From: Bradyrhizobium jicamae
Lineage (GTDB): Bacteria; Pseudomonadota; Alphaproteobacteria; Rhizobiales; Xanthobacteraceae
Reading direction: 5' to 3'
DNA length: 64,000 bases
NCBI RefSeq assembly: GCF_018130215.1
Contig: NZ_JAFCKQ010000026.1
Location: 1 to 64,000 of the forward strand
Shown here: positions 36,361 to 45,030 of the stretch, in pieces
Layout of the letters: the number at the start of each line of letters is the position of its first letter
Numbering within the stretch: the stretch's first letter is position 1
Program-made: the position numbers and the translations under genes
Notes under the pieces: generated by a model
Told to the model about the DNA's origin: nothing
Seen by the model: only the letters and a program-made list of their open reading frames with translations
The model's database searches: none

Positions 36361-37038
36361 TCAGCTGACAGCCTTGATCGGTGTTTGCCCGCGGTCGCTC
36401 GAGCCCTGGGACAGGCATTCAAAGCCCGCCAAAAAGATATCCAGCGCGTCGCCGATCATCTGCGCCTTGTCTTCGAGCACCGGGGCCTCATAGATGTACT
36501 TCCGCACACCATAGTAGAAGATGCCTCCGTGAAACACCCAGGCTAGCTCCAACTCAGCCGCACTTGGCCTGCCTTGCATCGGAAGTCCCGCCTCGTGACG
36601 ACACTCCCTTATGATGCGGCTCAGGATCTTGTCCTTCACCATTCCGACGTACCAACGATTGATGTCCAGGCCTTTCAGGCCGGAGTAAAGATAAATCCGG
36701 AGCCACTTTCGGGTGAAGATCGCGTCGGTATAGGCCTCGTAAAATTCCTGAAGCCGTTGGCGGAGCGGACGAGTGCGATCGGATAGCAGCATATCCCAAC
36801 CGGTCTCGAGCGGACCAAGATATACTTTTCGGTAAACCTCCTTGATGAGATCATCCTTGCTCGGAAAGTAACGATAGAGCAGCGGCTGGGTGACACCGAG
36901 CTTGCGCGCCAATGCCCTGGTACCGCCGCCGAAGCCCTCTTCCGCGAACAGTTCGGTCGCCTTATTCACAAATTCGGTCCGGCGATCATCGGCAGATAAT
37001 CGCCGTTGCTTGCGCTTCATCGGCGTCCTGCGGTTCAT
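36361..37038 (-). CDS. TetR/AcrR-family transcriptional regulator
   Basis: A 225-aa protein. The N-terminal helix-turn-helix is TRALARKLGVTQPLLYRYFP with SKDDLI; the C-terminal ligand domain is helical and begins about residue 80. Its ATG overlaps the flavin reductase stop as ATGA (37035-37038), so regulator and enzymes are in one operon. Candidate operators lie upstream of its own operon and in the divergent hydroxylase/LLM promoter region. It presumably derepresses the pathway when substrate binds. Confidence 0.88.
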   Translation of the reverse strand: MNRRTPMKRKQRRLSADDRRTEFVNKATELFAEEGFGGGTRALARKLGVTQPLLYRYFPSKDDLIKEVYRKVYLGPLETGWDMLLSDRTRPLRQRLQEFYEAYTDAIFTRKWLRIYLYSGLKGLDINRWYVGMVKDKILSRIIRECRHEAGLPMQGRPSAAELELAWVFHGGIFYYGVRKYIYEAPVLEDKAQMIGDALDIFLAGFECLSQGSSDRGQTPIKAVS

Positions 37039-37589
37039 GGCGTCTTGTCACCGTCGGGAGCAAGAAATCGGCCAAACTGGCCTCTCGCGAACAGCAGCGG
37101 CTCTTTCTGATTGTAGGCATAGGCCTCCACCGCCCCCAGGAAAATGACGTGGTCGCCTCCGTAATAGCGATTGGCCGCTCGACACTGAAAACTGGCGACC
37201 GCGTCCGCAAGCACCGGCGCATTTCCGAGGCCTGGCCTCCAGGTCACACCTGCGAACTTGTCGCCGGATGACCTTGCAAACTGCGATGCCAGGACGTCCT
37301 GGGATACACCGAGGACGTTCACCGTGAAGTGGCTGGAATTCTGGAAGATCGCAAGCCCCTGCGAGAACATGCCGAGGCTCCACAGCACAAGCGGCGGATT
37401 GAGCGACACGGATGCGAAGGAGTTGCAGGTCACTCCATACGGCTTTCCGTCATCCGACATAGCCGTGACAATGGTGACACCGGTCGCAAACGTGCCGAGC
37501 GCGTTGCGAAAATCACGAGGATCGATCGTCGAATTGTCGGCTGCGAGCTCGTTGGCTGGATCCACCGGGTGCTTGGGTGCGTCAGACAT
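37035..37589 (-). CDS. Flavin reductase family protein
   Basis: A 184-aa protein of the HpaC/flavin-reductase-like fold: FRNALGTFATGVTIVTAMSD, then GVTCNSFASVSLNPPLVLWS and the terminal DHVIFLGAVEAYAYNQKEPL. It supplies reduced FMN or FAD. It is placed between the acyl-CoA-dehydrogenase-fold monooxygenase (10 bases upstream) and the TetR gene (overlapping), so it is most likely the reductase component of that monooxygenase and possibly of the LLM enzyme. Confidence 0.9.
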   Translation of the reverse strand: MSDAPKHPVDPANELAADNSTIDPRDFRNALGTFATGVTIVTAMSDDGKPYGVTCNSFASVSLNPPLVLWSLGMFSQGLAIFQNSSHFTVNVLGVSQDVLASQFARSSGDKFAGVTWRPGLGNAPVLADAVASFQCRAANRYYGGDHVIFLGAVEAYAYNQKEPLLFARGQFGRFLAPDGDKTP

Positions 37590-37599
37590 CCACTCGGCC

Positions 37600-38826
37600 T
37601 CAGAGCGTCAGATTCTCGGACGGTAGCCCAAGCGCGACTCGCCCAAAATTGGTCCCCGCCGCATCGAAGTTGAAAGCGAGATGCGAATTCACTGCATTTG
37701 CGTCGCGGAACTGTCGCTGCAGGGTTCCGGAGAGAAACAAACTGCGGGCGCCGCTCGCAGTGAACAGAAGTGACACAGCGTCGGTGCAGAGATTGACCGA
37801 GAAGGCACCATCGCGTCGGAGCTTTGTCTTTGCCGCCATGCTTGGAATATGGCCGCGCCGAACCTTGGCAAGCACCTCGACACAATTGGTCCGCATGATG
37901 AGGCGCGCCGCGTCTATCTTTGCCGATGCCTCGGCAATCTTGATCTGAGTGGTTTGCATGTCGCCAAGCTTGGCCCTGTTGTACGTCGAAGCGCGATGCC
38001 GCGCGATCTCGACATAGTCGTCAAGGCAGGCTTGGGCGTTGCCCAACCCGACGCCGGATAGCACATAGGGAAATAGCGAGAACACAGGAAGCGTATAAAG
38101 CGAATTCGTGTTGACGACGCTTCCTGGGGTTGGACCGCCCGTCAGATCGCCGACAGCCACGGTCATGTGCTGCGGAACGAATACGTCCGTCACGCGGACG
38201 TCGTTCGATCCCGTTCCTCGCAATCCAATCGCGTTCCAGGTGTCACTGATCCCATAGTCGCGCTTGTTGATAAGAAAAAGCCGGTACTCGATCCCGTCGG
38301 CCTCGTCGTCGGATGCAACCACACCGGCAAGCATGTTCCAATCACACGACTCCACTCCCGACGAGAACGGCCAATGGCCGTTTAGCACATATCCGCCGTC
38401 GGCCTTCGTGGCCCGACCGGCCGGGAAGACGAACGATGACGCGATCAGCGTGCCCGGATTGTTGTTCCAGACGACGTTCTGCGCTTCCAGCTCGAACATG
38501 CCGAGCATCCAGTGATGGCTAGCCAGGTTGGCAAAATTCCAGGCGACGGACGCATCTCCCTGACCGAGGGCGTCGGCGCAGTCGACCAGAGCAACATAGT
38601 CGAGTTCGCTTCCGCCGACACGGCGGGGCTGCAATATTCGAAACAGCCCCATGTCATGAAGATCCCGCTCGGTCTCTGGCGGCAATCGTCGGAGTTCTTC
38701 GGTCCTGGACGCCCGTTCACGCAATACTTGAACAAGCTCCATTGCCCGCGCAACCATGGTCGCGCTGTCGGCGGTACTTGCCGCCGGCGGCGCATCGACG
38801 TCGTGCTTGGGGCCGTTCCCAGCCAT
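37600..38826 (-). CDS. Acyl-CoA-dehydrogenase-fold flavin monooxygenase (group D)
   Basis: A 408-aa protein with the fold of acyl-CoA dehydrogenases: N-terminal helices with RRLPPETERDLHDMGLFRIL, the middle beta domain NGHWPFSSGVESCDWNMLAG, and LRGTGSNDVRVTDVFVPQHM, then a helical C-terminal domain. Such proteins next to a flavin reductase are usually two-component hydroxylases (HsaA, HpaH or DszC-like) acting on aromatic or heteroaromatic rings. It is the first gene of a leftward operon with the reductase and TetR regulator. True acyl-CoA dehydrogenase activity is unlikely but not excluded. Confidence 0.85.
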   Translation of the reverse strand: MAGNGPKHDVDAPPAASTADSATMVARAMELVQVLRERASRTEELRRLPPETERDLHDMGLFRILQPRRVGGSELDYVALVDCADALGQGDASVAWNFANLASHHWMLGMFELEAQNVVWNNNPGTLIASSFVFPAGRATKADGGYVLNGHWPFSSGVESCDWNMLAGVVASDDEADGIEYRLFLINKRDYGISDTWNAIGLRGTGSNDVRVTDVFVPQHMTVAVGDLTGGPTPGSVVNTNSLYTLPVFSLFPYVLSGVGLGNAQACLDDYVEIARHRASTYNRAKLGDMQTTQIKIAEASAKIDAARLIMRTNCVEVLAKVRRGHIPSMAAKTKLRRDGAFSVNLCTDAVSLLFTASGARSLFLSGTLQRQFRDANAVNSHLAFNFDAAGTNFGRVALGLPSENLTL

Positions 38827-38874
38827 TGACGTTCCCTCGAAGCGTTACCTACAATCGGGTCCAGTCCCGAACAT

Positions 38875-38889
38875 TTTATCGATGGATCA
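38875..38889. promoter_or_regulatory. Candidate TetR operator upstream of the monooxygenase operon
   Basis: TTTATCGATGGATCA lies about 50 bases before the monooxygenase ATG and matches the site at 34268-34282 at 13 of 15 positions. It would let the TetR protein control both its own operon and the divergent hydroxylase/LLM units. Confidence 0.5.
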
Positions 38890-39221
38890 AAAAGGATCAA
38901 GCATTCCCGCGTGCATTTCCGAGGGCGCGATCATCGAACTCGCGGCAGACCGGACTCTGTCCCGGTCATCAAGCAGAACCAACCACTGGAGTATTGTATT
39001 GAGCTTCGAGTGCGCTCCGCGAGGGATGGCCCGTCCCGAGTTCGGGTCATCGTCGATGACTTGACCGGCAGGTGCTCGTCGCAAAAAATATTGCAATGGC
39101 CTTCGGGTTGCAGATCAACTCGATATCTCACCTCGCCGGGCTTGTCATAAGCGCTTCTTTATCCGCTCCTGCTACTTGAGTTAGCGGAACCTGGTCCGCT
39201 CGTCCTGGTCCCCCTCCCCCT
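38890..39221. other. Intergenic stretch, nothing recognised beyond the upstream promoter region
   Basis: About 330 bases between the monooxygenase promoter region and a small leftward gene. Short frames on both strands show no recognisable motif. Confidence 0.45.
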
Positions 39222-39449
39222 CTAGCGCTGATGACCGCAGCCAATTCCCAAATGCAAGGCCTTCTGTCGTAGTGTACCAACAGTACGCTTGGTTAGCTTA
39301 GCGATCTTCGCGACCGGAGTCCGCGCTTTCGAATGAAATTTCAGCTCCTTGTCGGATGCATTCCACTCGCGTTGCTTGGCGCGTTTCTTCTTTGCCTTCC
39401 TCAACGCAGCTACTCCTTTCGAACGAGAAGCGACTCGTACCATGGCCAT
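39222..39449 (-). CDS. Small SANT/Myb-like DNA-binding protein, hypothetical
   Basis: A 75-aa very basic protein. The core EWNASDKELKFHSKARTPVA and KIAKLTKRTVGTLRQKALHL matches a widespread short rhizobial family of the type RxWTxxDxxxLKxLAxxKTPxxxIAxxLKRTxGAxRQKA. The helix pattern suggests SANT/Myb-like DNA binding. The role is unknown. It stands alone between the catabolic genes and the IS debris. Confidence 0.6.
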   Translation of the reverse strand: MAMVRVASRSKGVAALRKAKKKRAKQREWNASDKELKFHSKARTPVAKIAKLTKRTVGTLRQKALHLGIGCGHQR

Positions 39450-39840
39450 TCAATCATAGCGACGGTCAACCCAGAGAAAATCGCGAAGCCTCTCCGACTC
39501 GGCGAGATGTTGAAGGCCATTTGCAAAGATTGGCAACGTCTTGTCGCGGCTTAGCGCGACATCGACAAATTGAACGCGGAGAACTCGGCCGCTCTCGATC
39601 GCATGGCTGGCTCGATCGAACCATCAAGACGCCGACCTCGCAGCGGGCCGTCGTTTCTTTTTCTTGGCGACAGGCGTTGGACCGTGCAAATCGGACGCCA
39701 AGCACAACCCGAAGTACTCTCGCACGCCGCGGCTCGCCAGCAGCGCTTTTGCAGGATTAATCCGACCGACGTTGACACGGCGCATCTATCGTGAATTGGG
39801 CCTGCAATTGCGCAACAAGGCGCCCAAGAGACAGGCCCAT
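39450..39840. other. IS-derived debris with an IS3 OrfB snippet
   Basis: No intact gene. At 39775-39831 the plus strand encodes RRIYRELGLQLRNKAPKR, a stretch found in IS3-family OrfB transposases just before the DDE domain. It is cut off directly after this and followed by an unrelated repeat. The upstream 300 bases show no clear homology. Confidence 0.5.
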
Positions 39841-39897
39841 GGCGGCCTGCAGATGCGCGAACGCAGCGCGCTTGGCGGCGGACCATCCCATTAATGG
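39841..39897. repeat. 57-bp repeat, copy 1
   Basis: It runs from GGCGGCCTGCAGATGCGCGA to CATTAATGG and matches 44921-44977 at 51 of 57 positions in the same orientation. Both copies border IS fragments, so it is probably the end region of a mobile element. Confidence 0.7.
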
Positions 39898-40851
39898 TGA
39901 CGCCCGCGGCTGAGCGGAAGGCTGTCGCCCATCTCATGGATGCCCCCGGGATGAGCGAACGGCGGGCGTGTAAAACCTTAAGACCATCGGCAGCTGCCGC
40001 ATGACTGCATGACTATGAGATACAAGACGATCCGGACGGACGATGGCGGCCTTCGCCAGCGTATGAAGGCGATCGCTCATGAGCGCCGCCGCTTCGGCTA
40101 TCGGCGCGTGCATGTCCTGCTCAAGCGGGAGGGCTATAGGGTCAACCACAAGAAGCTGTTCCGGCTTTACCGGGAAGAGAAGCTTGCAGTGCGCCGCCGT
40201 GGCGGCCGCAAGCGCGCTATCGGGACTAGGGCGCCGATGACGGTGCCGATGGCGCCGAACGATCGCTGGTCGCTCGACTTCGTGTCGGATCAGCTGACCT
40301 GCGGCCGCCGCTTCCGCGTCCTCACCGTGGTCGATGACTGCACCCGCGAATGCCTGGCGCTGGTCGCCGATACCTCGCTCTCCGGCCTGGCGCGGGAACT
40401 GGACCGGCTGATGATCGAGCGCGGCAAGCCGAAAATGGTGGTCAGCGACAACGGCAGCGAGCTGACCAGCAACGCCATCCTGACATGGGCGGATCAGAGC
40501 CGCGTCGCATGGCACTACATTGCGCCGGGCAAACCCATGCAGAATGCCTTCATCGAGAGCTTCATCAACGGGCGCATGCGCGATGAACTGCTCAACGAAA
40601 CCCTGTTCTTCGACCTCGACGACGCCAGGACAAAGATTGCGATGTGGGTTGCCGACTACAACAGTGACCGTCCTCACTCGTCGCTGAAATACCTCACCCC
40701 GGCGGCCTACGCTGCCACATTCACCGCAACGGGCGATCGGCTGCGCAATCCCGACCAGCTCCGCCGATCGCCCGTTGCTCCACCTGCGCCATTTGGCGTA
40801 CAAAACCCCGAGACTCTGACTGAAACTGGATGAAAATTCAGTGGCAGGTCA
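39898..40851 (+). mobile_element. IS3-family element remnant (OrfB half)
   Basis: The plus strand first shows a piece of the upstream frame (AAERKAVAHLMDAPGMSERR), then OrfB at 40009-40833, and ends with GGATGAAAATTCAGTGGCAG-GTCA at 40828-40851, the probable right terminal repeat. A matching but degenerate terminus occurs at 44435-44458 in inverse orientation. OrfA and the left end are not found, and the sequence before OrfB contains stops and a short duplication (ATGACT), so the element looks incapable of normal transposition. The left boundary is uncertain. Confidence 0.65.
40009..40833 (+). CDS. IS3-family transposase OrfB (DDE integrase core)
   Basis: A 274-aa OrfB. The N-terminal HTH_21 region reads RRRFGYRRVHVLLKREGYRV; the rve core begins MAPNDRWSLDFVSDQLTCGR with the catalytic Asp residues in WSLDFVSD and VVSDNGSELTS and the Glu in NAFIESFINGRMRDE. 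The usual start of OrfB is expressed by frameshifting from OrfA, which is absent. The catalytic domain is intact, so it might still act on related ends in trans. Confidence 0.88.
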   Translation: MTMRYKTIRTDDGGLRQRMKAIAHERRRFGYRRVHVLLKREGYRVNHKKLFRLYREEKLAVRRRGGRKRAIGTRAPMTVPMAPNDRWSLDFVSDQLTCGRRFRVLTVVDDCTRECLALVADTSLSGLARELDRLMIERGKPKMVVSDNGSELTSNAILTWADQSRVAWHYIAPGKPMQNAFIESFINGRMRDELLNETLFFDLDDARTKIAMWVADYNSDRPHSSLKYLTPAAYAATFTATGDRLRNPDQLRRSPVAPPAPFGVQNPETLTETG

Positions 40852-41098
40852 CTCCAGGGTAGTATTGCTGCCAGTGCAAGCCGCACGATCCTCTTTATCT
40901 CCAACGAGCCGCCAGCCGCCGATGGATCTCGAGAGATGCCTGCCCGGACACCGCGGAATTCCCACCTTCCACTCGTAATGTCGCGCACATGATCGGCAAT
41001 GGTACGAAAAATGCGAGTTGCAGGTGTTCTTTCGCCCATTTCAGAAACCTCATCACGCAATCTGAGGCGCGAACTGCTCCCATCCCACAAAATGAGAA

Positions 41099-42142
41099 TT
41101 AGTCGCTTCGAAGGTCGTCTACCAATTTGAAGAAACCGTGCGGGACCTTATCAATTGTAATATCACCATTGTTGCTTGCTGCGTCTACTTTCACCCTAAA
41201 AAGTCGTTTCCAGCCAGGTTGGTCAGTGTCAAATTGAAAGGTTATCTCTGTTGTCTGTCCAACGCGCGTCCAGTTCCCCTTATGCTGAAAGGCTCCAGGC
41301 GCTTCCCTCCAATTGGACTTGCCGGATCCAGCGGCAACGCTACCTTCAAAGACTACCACTCCTTTCCAATCTCCGATCTCTAGAGACCAGCTCCCAATTA
41401 GCCTCTCAACCCAGTGGGTACCCGCGAGCGAAACGCCAGGCGCATATTCAGGCTCGGGATCTTTGATCAACTTACCGCCTCTTGCGACCTTCGCATAGAG
41501 ATTGTTCTCATCCGCGAAAGGCGCTGATAGGAGAGCTTCCTTCCTCTTGAATAGGTCAGCGTCGTCCGTTGCCGGTCCGGCATAGTCGCCGACCTTCATG
41601 CCAGGATAGTCGCAACTCTTAACGCTCTTTACTTGATAAGCAGTCCCAATTCGCGTGTATCCGACGATATTTGCATTCGTAACTATCTTTGAAATTTCCA
41701 TCAAAAGTTCAGCGCCTGCCGTGTGGGACGCCATCTTGCAAGCCATGAAGAGGAGGTATGAGTTGGGTTCCAAAAAGTCGTTGATCAGCGACAGATTAGC
41801 TTTGAATTTGGCTATGTTCGGGACTGTAAGAGCGCCGTCTTTCAACAGTTGATCGCTCTGCGCTTGAGTTGACAGCGCTGCGCTTGGGTTCACGCTCTCT
41901 ATATCAATCAGACCGTCCCAACCGTGAGCCATGATAGCCAGGCGGCTGCACTTGTTAGGCAACCCCCTCATGAAGGTAACGAGTTCGGAGAGCAGCTTGA
42001 ACCTGACTGCGTAGTTCCAGTCGAAATCTACTCTCCCCTTATATTTCGAATCGTCGCGGTCTTTGATGTCGCTTGTTGGGGGTGCATCCGTGCAAACCAG
42101 AATGGGTGCACCATTGGTAGAAGCCCACAACTTGTAACCCAT
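41099..42142 (-). CDS. Caspase/DUF4347-like protein with C-terminal beta-rich domain
   Basis: A 347-aa protein of unknown function. Around residue 65-140 it shows a Rossmann-like pattern: SELVTFMRGLPNKCSRLAIM, then AHGWDG (His73), and later NSYLLFMACKMASHTAG (Cys135). A His-Gly on one strand and an Ala-Cys at the end of the next is the layout of clan CD peptidases and DUF4347/CHAT-like folds. The C-terminal 110 residues (WVERLIGSWSLEIGDWKGVV onward) are Trp/Gly-rich beta strands, lipocalin-like in appearance. No signal peptide. The ATG at 42142 follows GGGAGG; a frame from 42193 is less likely. Protease activity is a hypothesis. Confidence 0.6.
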   Translation of the reverse strand: MGYKLWASTNGAPILVCTDAPPTSDIKDRDDSKYKGRVDFDWNYAVRFKLLSELVTFMRGLPNKCSRLAIMAHGWDGLIDIESVNPSAALSTQAQSDQLLKDGALTVPNIAKFKANLSLINDFLEPNSYLLFMACKMASHTAGAELLMEISKIVTNANIVGYTRIGTAYQVKSVKSCDYPGMKVGDYAGPATDDADLFKRKEALLSAPFADENNLYAKVARGGKLIKDPEPEYAPGVSLAGTHWVERLIGSWSLEIGDWKGVVVFEGSVAAGSGKSNWREAPGAFQHKGNWTRVGQTTEITFQFDTDQPGWKRLFRVKVDAASNNGDITIDKVPHGFFKLVDDLRSD

Positions 42143-42908
42143 GAGGGCGCCTCCCGTGAAGGACAGCTCGAAATTCCTGCAATAAACCGACAAACCTTCG
42201 GGCGACCAGTTAGACCATAGGTCTGGTAATTTTCCAAACAGACATTAAGCAATGTGAAGCAACGTGCCGAAGTTGGCAGCTCGTCTTCAAACAAACGCTC
42301 GCGAGTTACCTACTGGGCCCGCAGGCCCTCGGGGTTGTCGTCTCTGGCGCCCTATGCCGTCATTTCACGTCGTCGCGTCGTGCGGCCAGGCAAGTGTGAC
42401 GGACTCGTCACGTATCTTATCTTTCTTCTGCTTGAAAACGTCGTGGAGCATGTCTCGGACTTTTTGGCCGCGGAGCACGTCCGGGCCGGGCCAACTGGGA
42501 CAAGATGAATGTCCTAATCCGTGGCCGCGCTTCCATCCATGACGAGATGAAGCGTCGCGCGACCGCCGATTACGAGACGTTGACGGCGGCCTGAATCGCA
42601 CCACGAACTTTACCCACGTCGCATGGGCCGGCAAAGCCAATGTCGTTGAAGACGAGGGCAGTCTTGAATTGCCGTTCCACGAAGCACGGGAGGACGGTAG
42701 CCCAAACACAAACCGGATAACGCACGGCGTAGCGAATTAAGTTGGCGAATTAAGTGCCTCGCGGCAGTCACGAATTGCGGGCGTCGAGCGACAGTCACCT
42801 GACGGCCCGAGACGCAATCACGCCGCATCGATTAATTTCAGAATGTTGCAGAAGCGTAACACAAATCTCGCTGGAAGACATTAGTATGAATCGTCTTTGG
42901 GGGATCCG
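42143..42908. other. Intergenic stretch, nothing recognised
   Basis: About 760 bases between two divergent genes. Short frames only; a plus-strand stretch around 42515-42600 (SIHDEMKRRATADYETL) looks protein-like but is isolated. Promoters for both neighbours must lie here; no operator is obvious. Confidence 0.45.
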
Positions 42909-44357
42909 ATGAAGCTGTCATTCCGTTTGATTTTTGGTCTGGCACAGACCTGCGCTGTTGGCGTCGTGGTGCTGATGTCAGGCGGGGAAGCGTCGGCGCA
43001 GATCTTCTGCCCGTCGACCATACCTGGCCAGGCCGGTATCATCCTACAGGGAGGTACCTGTACGAACGGGACGACGGGGGCTTATTCCAACGCCGCGCTT
43101 GCTAGTCAGGCGTTGAGTGATCTTTCGGAATCCACCACTCAAGAAACTGCACGCACAACCAACGCTGCGATTGCGGACCGACGTCATGTCGAGGCGGAAC
43201 GTTGTCCCGACGGGCTGGAGCGGGTAAATGGCGTGTGTCAACGTCCGCCGGTCAGCCCAACCGTGGCACCCGTTTCCCGCCCCCCCGCTCAATCATCGAA
43301 GAAAGAAGCTGCCCGCGCAACGAAACACCGTGGACAACCGCCGAAGGCAGAACCCCCCACGCTTGTCTACAAGGCGCCGGTTATCCCGTACATTGATGAA
43401 GGCGTACACCTTGCAACGTGGGCACGAGCGTTCGGCGACTACGAGCGTCGAACCGGCTCAGGGACAAGCAGCATCAATTGCTGCCAAGCGGTCGTCGGCG
43501 GTGGTATACCGATACCTCTTACTCTCTCCGCGACAAGCGACTCTCGTACCTATGGATTTGTGGGCGGCCTCGACTTCACGCGGCACAATCTGTTCGGGCC
43601 GGGCGACGGTCTGATCGCCGGATTCCTTTTGGGATACGCGGAGACGAATCTAAGCCTATCAACAACGTCCATTTCAAGTTCACCCGGGAATCTCTCGAAC
43701 GGCGCTAGCAGCCTTAGAGCTCAGCTTTATGGCCCAAGCGTGGGTGCTTTCGCGACCTACTACAACGGTGGCTTCTCGATCGATAACACCTTCAAAACTG
43801 ATTTCTTCCATCTCAATGAAAGTTTCACAGACTCGCTGGCTTTCACAGCCAACCTTGGAGTGAACCCAACTTCTGCGACCTTCTCGTCGGGAGGCTCGAC
43901 GGATCTTGTGAGCTACAACAGCTTCGGTAACGTGAACTACCGCTTCCAGGTTTCCGACCGTTTGTGGATTGAACCCACCGTCGGCTACAATTACACCAGC
44001 ACGCATTACGAGTCCGCCGCGGCGCTTCTCGGGCTTTCAGATGGATACTTGCTCCGGGCGCAAGGCGGCGCTCGCTTTGGCGCCGATTCCTATTGGAACG
44101 ACGTGCGAGTGACAACAGTAGTTACTGGCTTGGCGTATGACGACGTGATTGTGCACGGCGGCGTCATTGAGAATGCTGCGTTCGGCACTGCTACCAACCT
44201 GCTACTTGCTGGTGAAGGAAAGGTGCGTGGTCAGGGCGTGTTCGCCGTGAATTTTGACTACGGAAGGGGACTCTCGAGCTTCGTGCTCGCCAATGTCCGT
44301 GGGGGCGATGGACTGTTCGGAGCAGGAGGCAGCGCGGGCATCCGCTATCAGTGGTGA
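42909..44357 (+). CDS. Autotransporter-type outer-membrane beta-barrel protein
   Basis: About 482 aa. A Sec leader (MKLSFRLIFGLAQTCAVGVV, ending near ASAQ) is followed by a Cys-containing linker with a Pro/Lys-rich stretch (residues about 120-155). A beta-barrel then starts at WARAFGDYERRTGSGTSSIN and shows alternating strands such as DRLWIEPTVGYNYTSTHYES. It ends in GSAGIRYQW, with the C-terminal aromatic typical of outer-membrane proteins. The passenger is very short, so it may be a barrel with a small surface loop domain rather than a classical autotransporter. The ATG at 42909 follows GGGGGA. Confidence 0.8.
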   Translation: MKLSFRLIFGLAQTCAVGVVVLMSGGEASAQIFCPSTIPGQAGIILQGGTCTNGTTGAYSNAALASQALSDLSESTTQETARTTNAAIADRRHVEAERCPDGLERVNGVCQRPPVSPTVAPVSRPPAQSSKKEAARATKHRGQPPKAEPPTLVYKAPVIPYIDEGVHLATWARAFGDYERRTGSGTSSINCCQAVVGGGIPIPLTLSATSDSRTYGFVGGLDFTRHNLFGPGDGLIAGFLLGYAETNLSLSTTSISSSPGNLSNGASSLRAQLYGPSVGAFATYYNGGFSIDNTFKTDFFHLNESFTDSLAFTANLGVNPTSATFSSGGSTDLVSYNSFGNVNYRFQVSDRLWIEPTVGYNYTSTHYESAAALLGLSDGYLLRAQGGARFGADSYWNDVRVTTVVTGLAYDDVIVHGGVIENAAFGTATNLLLAGEGKVRGQGVFAVNFDYGRGLSSFVLANVRGGDGLFGAGGSAGIRYQW

Positions 44358-44434
44358 GTTAAAGTCGGATGATCGAAGGCTTTGGCAGCGCTCAACGTGA
44401 TCAAGAGAGGCGCTGTTTTGGTCTCGCTGCACCA

Positions 44435-44587
44435 TGACATGTCCCTGAATTTTCATCCGGCGGCGGTTTGAGTCTCGGAGTTTTTTTACGCCAAGTGGCG
44501 CGGGTGGAGCAACGGGCGAGCGGCGGAGCTGGTTGGGGTTGCGCAGCCGATCGTCCGTTGCGGTGAGGTGGGCGGCATAGGCCGCTC
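44435..44587 (-). mobile_element. IS3 right-end fragment, inverse orientation
   Basis: It begins with TGACATGTCCCTGAATTTTC at 44435, a degraded version of the reverse complement of the IS end at 40828-40851. It continues with sequence highly similar to the reverse complement of the OrfB C-terminal region (about 40730-40850), including GGTGGAGCAACGGGCGA. Similarity stops near 44587. Confidence 0.75.
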
Positions 44588-44751
44588 CCGGCCGACTTCA
44601 ATCTGATCACATCGCGCACGTGGCGCATCGCAAGCCTCTCCGTTGGCATCCTGGTCCCCCTTCGCAAAGCCGAAAGGCGGGACCGTATCGGAGCCAGAAG
44701 AGGCCTAGTCACCCCGGGTTCGCTCTTGCGATACCCCGGGCGACATCATCC

Positions 44752-44806
44752 CGGAATGGTGGGCGAGATCAAATCGGAACGGTGGGCGAGATCATTCCGG
44801 AATGGT
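44752..44806. repeat. IS21-like multiple terminal repeats
   Basis: CGGAATGGTGGGCGAGATCA (44752-44771) recurs with one change at 44775-44794 (CGGAACGGTGGGCGAGATCA) and in part as CCGGAATGGT after 44797. Spaced repeats of this kind are typical of IS21-family ends. No istA or istB gene is present, so this is a stranded end. Confidence 0.6.
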
Positions 44807-44920
44807 GCATCGAGCGGAATCAGCACGCAGCTCTGCCTCTGGAGGGCGGCTGGAGCGATAACGGATCATCTTCCGATCCGCGTCCGCGATCGAGCAGGCC
44901 CGCCGCTCCGACAGGCTCAT

Positions 44921-44977
44921 GACAGCCTGCAGATGCGCGACCGCAGCGCGCTTGGCGGCGGGCCCTACCATTAATGG
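44921..44977. repeat. 57-bp repeat, copy 2
   Basis: Same orientation as 39841-39897, 51 of 57 positions identical, ending in CATTAATGG. Together the two copies bracket the 39.8-45 kb block of IS debris, the caspase-like gene and the beta-barrel gene. Confidence 0.7.
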
Positions 44978-45030
44978 GATGGTCCGCCCCGTCCTCCTCC
45001 CTCATCATCTGATCATCGTCTGCCATCACA

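Noticed and set aside
37600..38826. Fatty-acid acyl-CoA dehydrogenase
   Set aside because: It is paired with a flavin reductase and a TetR gene and fits the two-component monooxygenase group better.
44752..44806. CRISPR-like repeats
   Set aside because: Only two to three units with a 3-base spacing and no uniform spacers; they fit IS21-type ends.
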